Assembly: GCA_024867545.1 (NCBI GenBank)
Contig: JANFNE010000028.1
Span: forward strand, 124,001 to 188,000
Length of the DNA stretch: 64,000 nt
Reading direction: 5' to 3'
Origin: Phytopythium helicoides
Taxonomy: Eukaryota; Oomycota; Peronosporomycetes; Pythiales; Pythiaceae
Below, piece by piece: positions 62,967 to 64,000 of this stretch. The notes under the pieces were generated by a model that was not told the origin of the DNA, did not search any database, and worked only from the letters and a program-made list of their open reading frames with translations. Made by a program: the position numbers and the translations under genes. Position 1 is the first letter of the stretch, and the number at the start of each line of letters is the position of its first letter.

Positions 62967-64000
62967 AGTCGGTGAAGTGGTTTTCTTTCAAAGAAGAGCG
63001 GGACTCGACGCCGGAAGTCGAGTGGGGTTGGCTGTGTGGTCTGCAGAAGAAGCTTGGGAGCTAGTCCGCAAAAAGGAGAATGAACGCCATGGGCTTCAAG
63101 GCCCACGCGACCATGTGCTTAGACCTGCGCCGCACTCGTTGAGGCGAGAGGGACGAGGGCGAAAAGAAGAACGGCGAAGGCGAGGAGGCGGCTGCAGGAG
63201 GAGGAGGAGCAGTGGATTTTGTACGGTACGCACGCAAAGCGGACAAGCAGTTGCAGTGCGGTGCAATGTCAGGAGGAGACTCGTCGCCACCCCAGAGATG
63301 CGCAAATATCCCACTGGAGGGCACGATAGTCTCCATCGAGTAGTAGAGGCGCGTGGAAATCAGCGGAATGCATGGCTATTGGCGAAAAGCTCGAGCACAT
63401 GTCTCGATGCCTCGTTCTAGAAATCTCCATGTTCGCGGCGAGCGGCAGCACGCAAGGAAGACATGTAAGTGTGAGGCATGAATGGAGGCGAGCATCCTTG
63501 TAGGTGAGAAGTAGGCGCCACTTTTTTTTTTTTGTAGCGTTTCATGTCCTAGGCAAACAGTTGGATAACGAGGTGCACGCTCACATCTCAGTCTTCAAAC
63601 AGAAAAATTCCCCACGAAAGAAAAAGTAGGTTTACTCACCTGTTTTTTATATAAATTTTTACTTATTGTAGCGAGTATGTAGTGCATCCAGATAGGAATT
63701 GATAAAAAGAGCCCAAGAAACAGATGAAGTCACGCTCGCAGTCAATGAAAACGCACGTTGAAGTTGGACCTCTCGAGCACGTGGCTATTGCCACCGCCTC
63801 GCGTGATGCAGCTGACCAAAGTGGCAAGCCGGTTATCCATCAACGCTGCACGCACCGGGTGAGCGAATTTTCAGCTCGCCCTTGTCTATAGCAGTGCATT
63901 TCACATCACTTCTGACTTGTCGAGCGAGCTGTGTCATGACGTCAACGGTTCGATATGCAACGTAGAAGGTATCAGTGATACATGTGCAACACCACGTCAA
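62967..64000. other. Right-end intergenic region
   Basis: No gene is supported. The stretch contains a T12 run near 63522-63533, AT-rich sequence near 63640-63670 and a TGACGTCA palindrome at 63937-63944. Any gene reading from the right would start beyond the window. Confidence 0.4.

Noticed and set aside
1..64000. tRNA, rRNA or CRISPR features
   Set aside because: No cloverleaf-like B-box sequence, rRNA segment or regularly spaced short repeat array was noticed in the intergenic regions; a tRNA scan was not possible.

Overview
The window is nuclear DNA from an oomycete, most likely a Pythium-type or Phytophthora-type water mould. The evidence is a six-cysteine elicitin gene, a four-fold PAN/Apple repeat secreted protein, a flagellar (zoospore) coiled-coil protein, very compact genes with introns of about 45 to 110 bases (donors often GTGCGT, GTACGT or GTGAGC), GC-rich coding regions and matches to the oomycete initiator element. 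No bacterial operon, rRNA, tRNA or CRISPR array was seen.

Layout from left to right. 1-5.1 kb: an elicitin, an unrecognised charged protein, a small one-helix membrane protein and a HEAT-repeat protein. 5.2-16.6 kb: a SERAC1-like armadillo/hydrolase protein (-), a predicted N-myristoylated pseudokinase (+), an ankyrin protein (-), a Tubby-like protein (+), a protein with two Tudor-like repeats and a TFIIS N-terminal (LW) domain (+), and the N-glycosylation enzyme ALG7/DPAGT1 (-). 17.2-27.5 kb: a cysteine-rich membrane protein, a histidine phosphatase, a kinase with a PH-like region, a RUS/DUF647 protein, an ankyrin-DHHC palmitoyltransferase and a small ankyrin gene. 27.6-34.9 kb: one giant DENN-domain gene (-). 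35.7-45 kb: a Herp-like ubiquitin-domain membrane protein, a badly broken unrecognised gene, anthranilate phosphoribosyltransferase, a mitochondrial EHD-type GTPase, BUD22 and a CFAP45-type flagellar protein. 45.7-57.5 kb: five tandem purple acid phosphatase genes with one stalkless kinesin motor gene between the fourth and fifth. 57.7-64 kb: an antisense gene relic, the PAN-repeat protein, an intact Mutator-like transposase and a second copy of the cysteine-rich membrane protein.

Most genes are unrelated housekeeping genes packed head-to-head or tail-to-tail, so the window is not one pathway. The clear local system is the phosphatase array: five secreted metallophosphatases with full metal-ligand motifs, probably for scavenging organic phosphate outside the cell, and with patches of near-identity suggesting gene conversion. 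The secreted genes (elicitin, the two cysteine-rich proteins, the PAN protein, the phosphatases) make up the host- or environment-facing part.

An important caveat: about thirty single-base breaks of reading frame interrupt otherwise well-conserved genes. Many look like one extra base in a short run. I read them as uncorrected sequencing or assembly indels unless proven otherwise. Gene spans below are given across such breaks, with the break positions stated.
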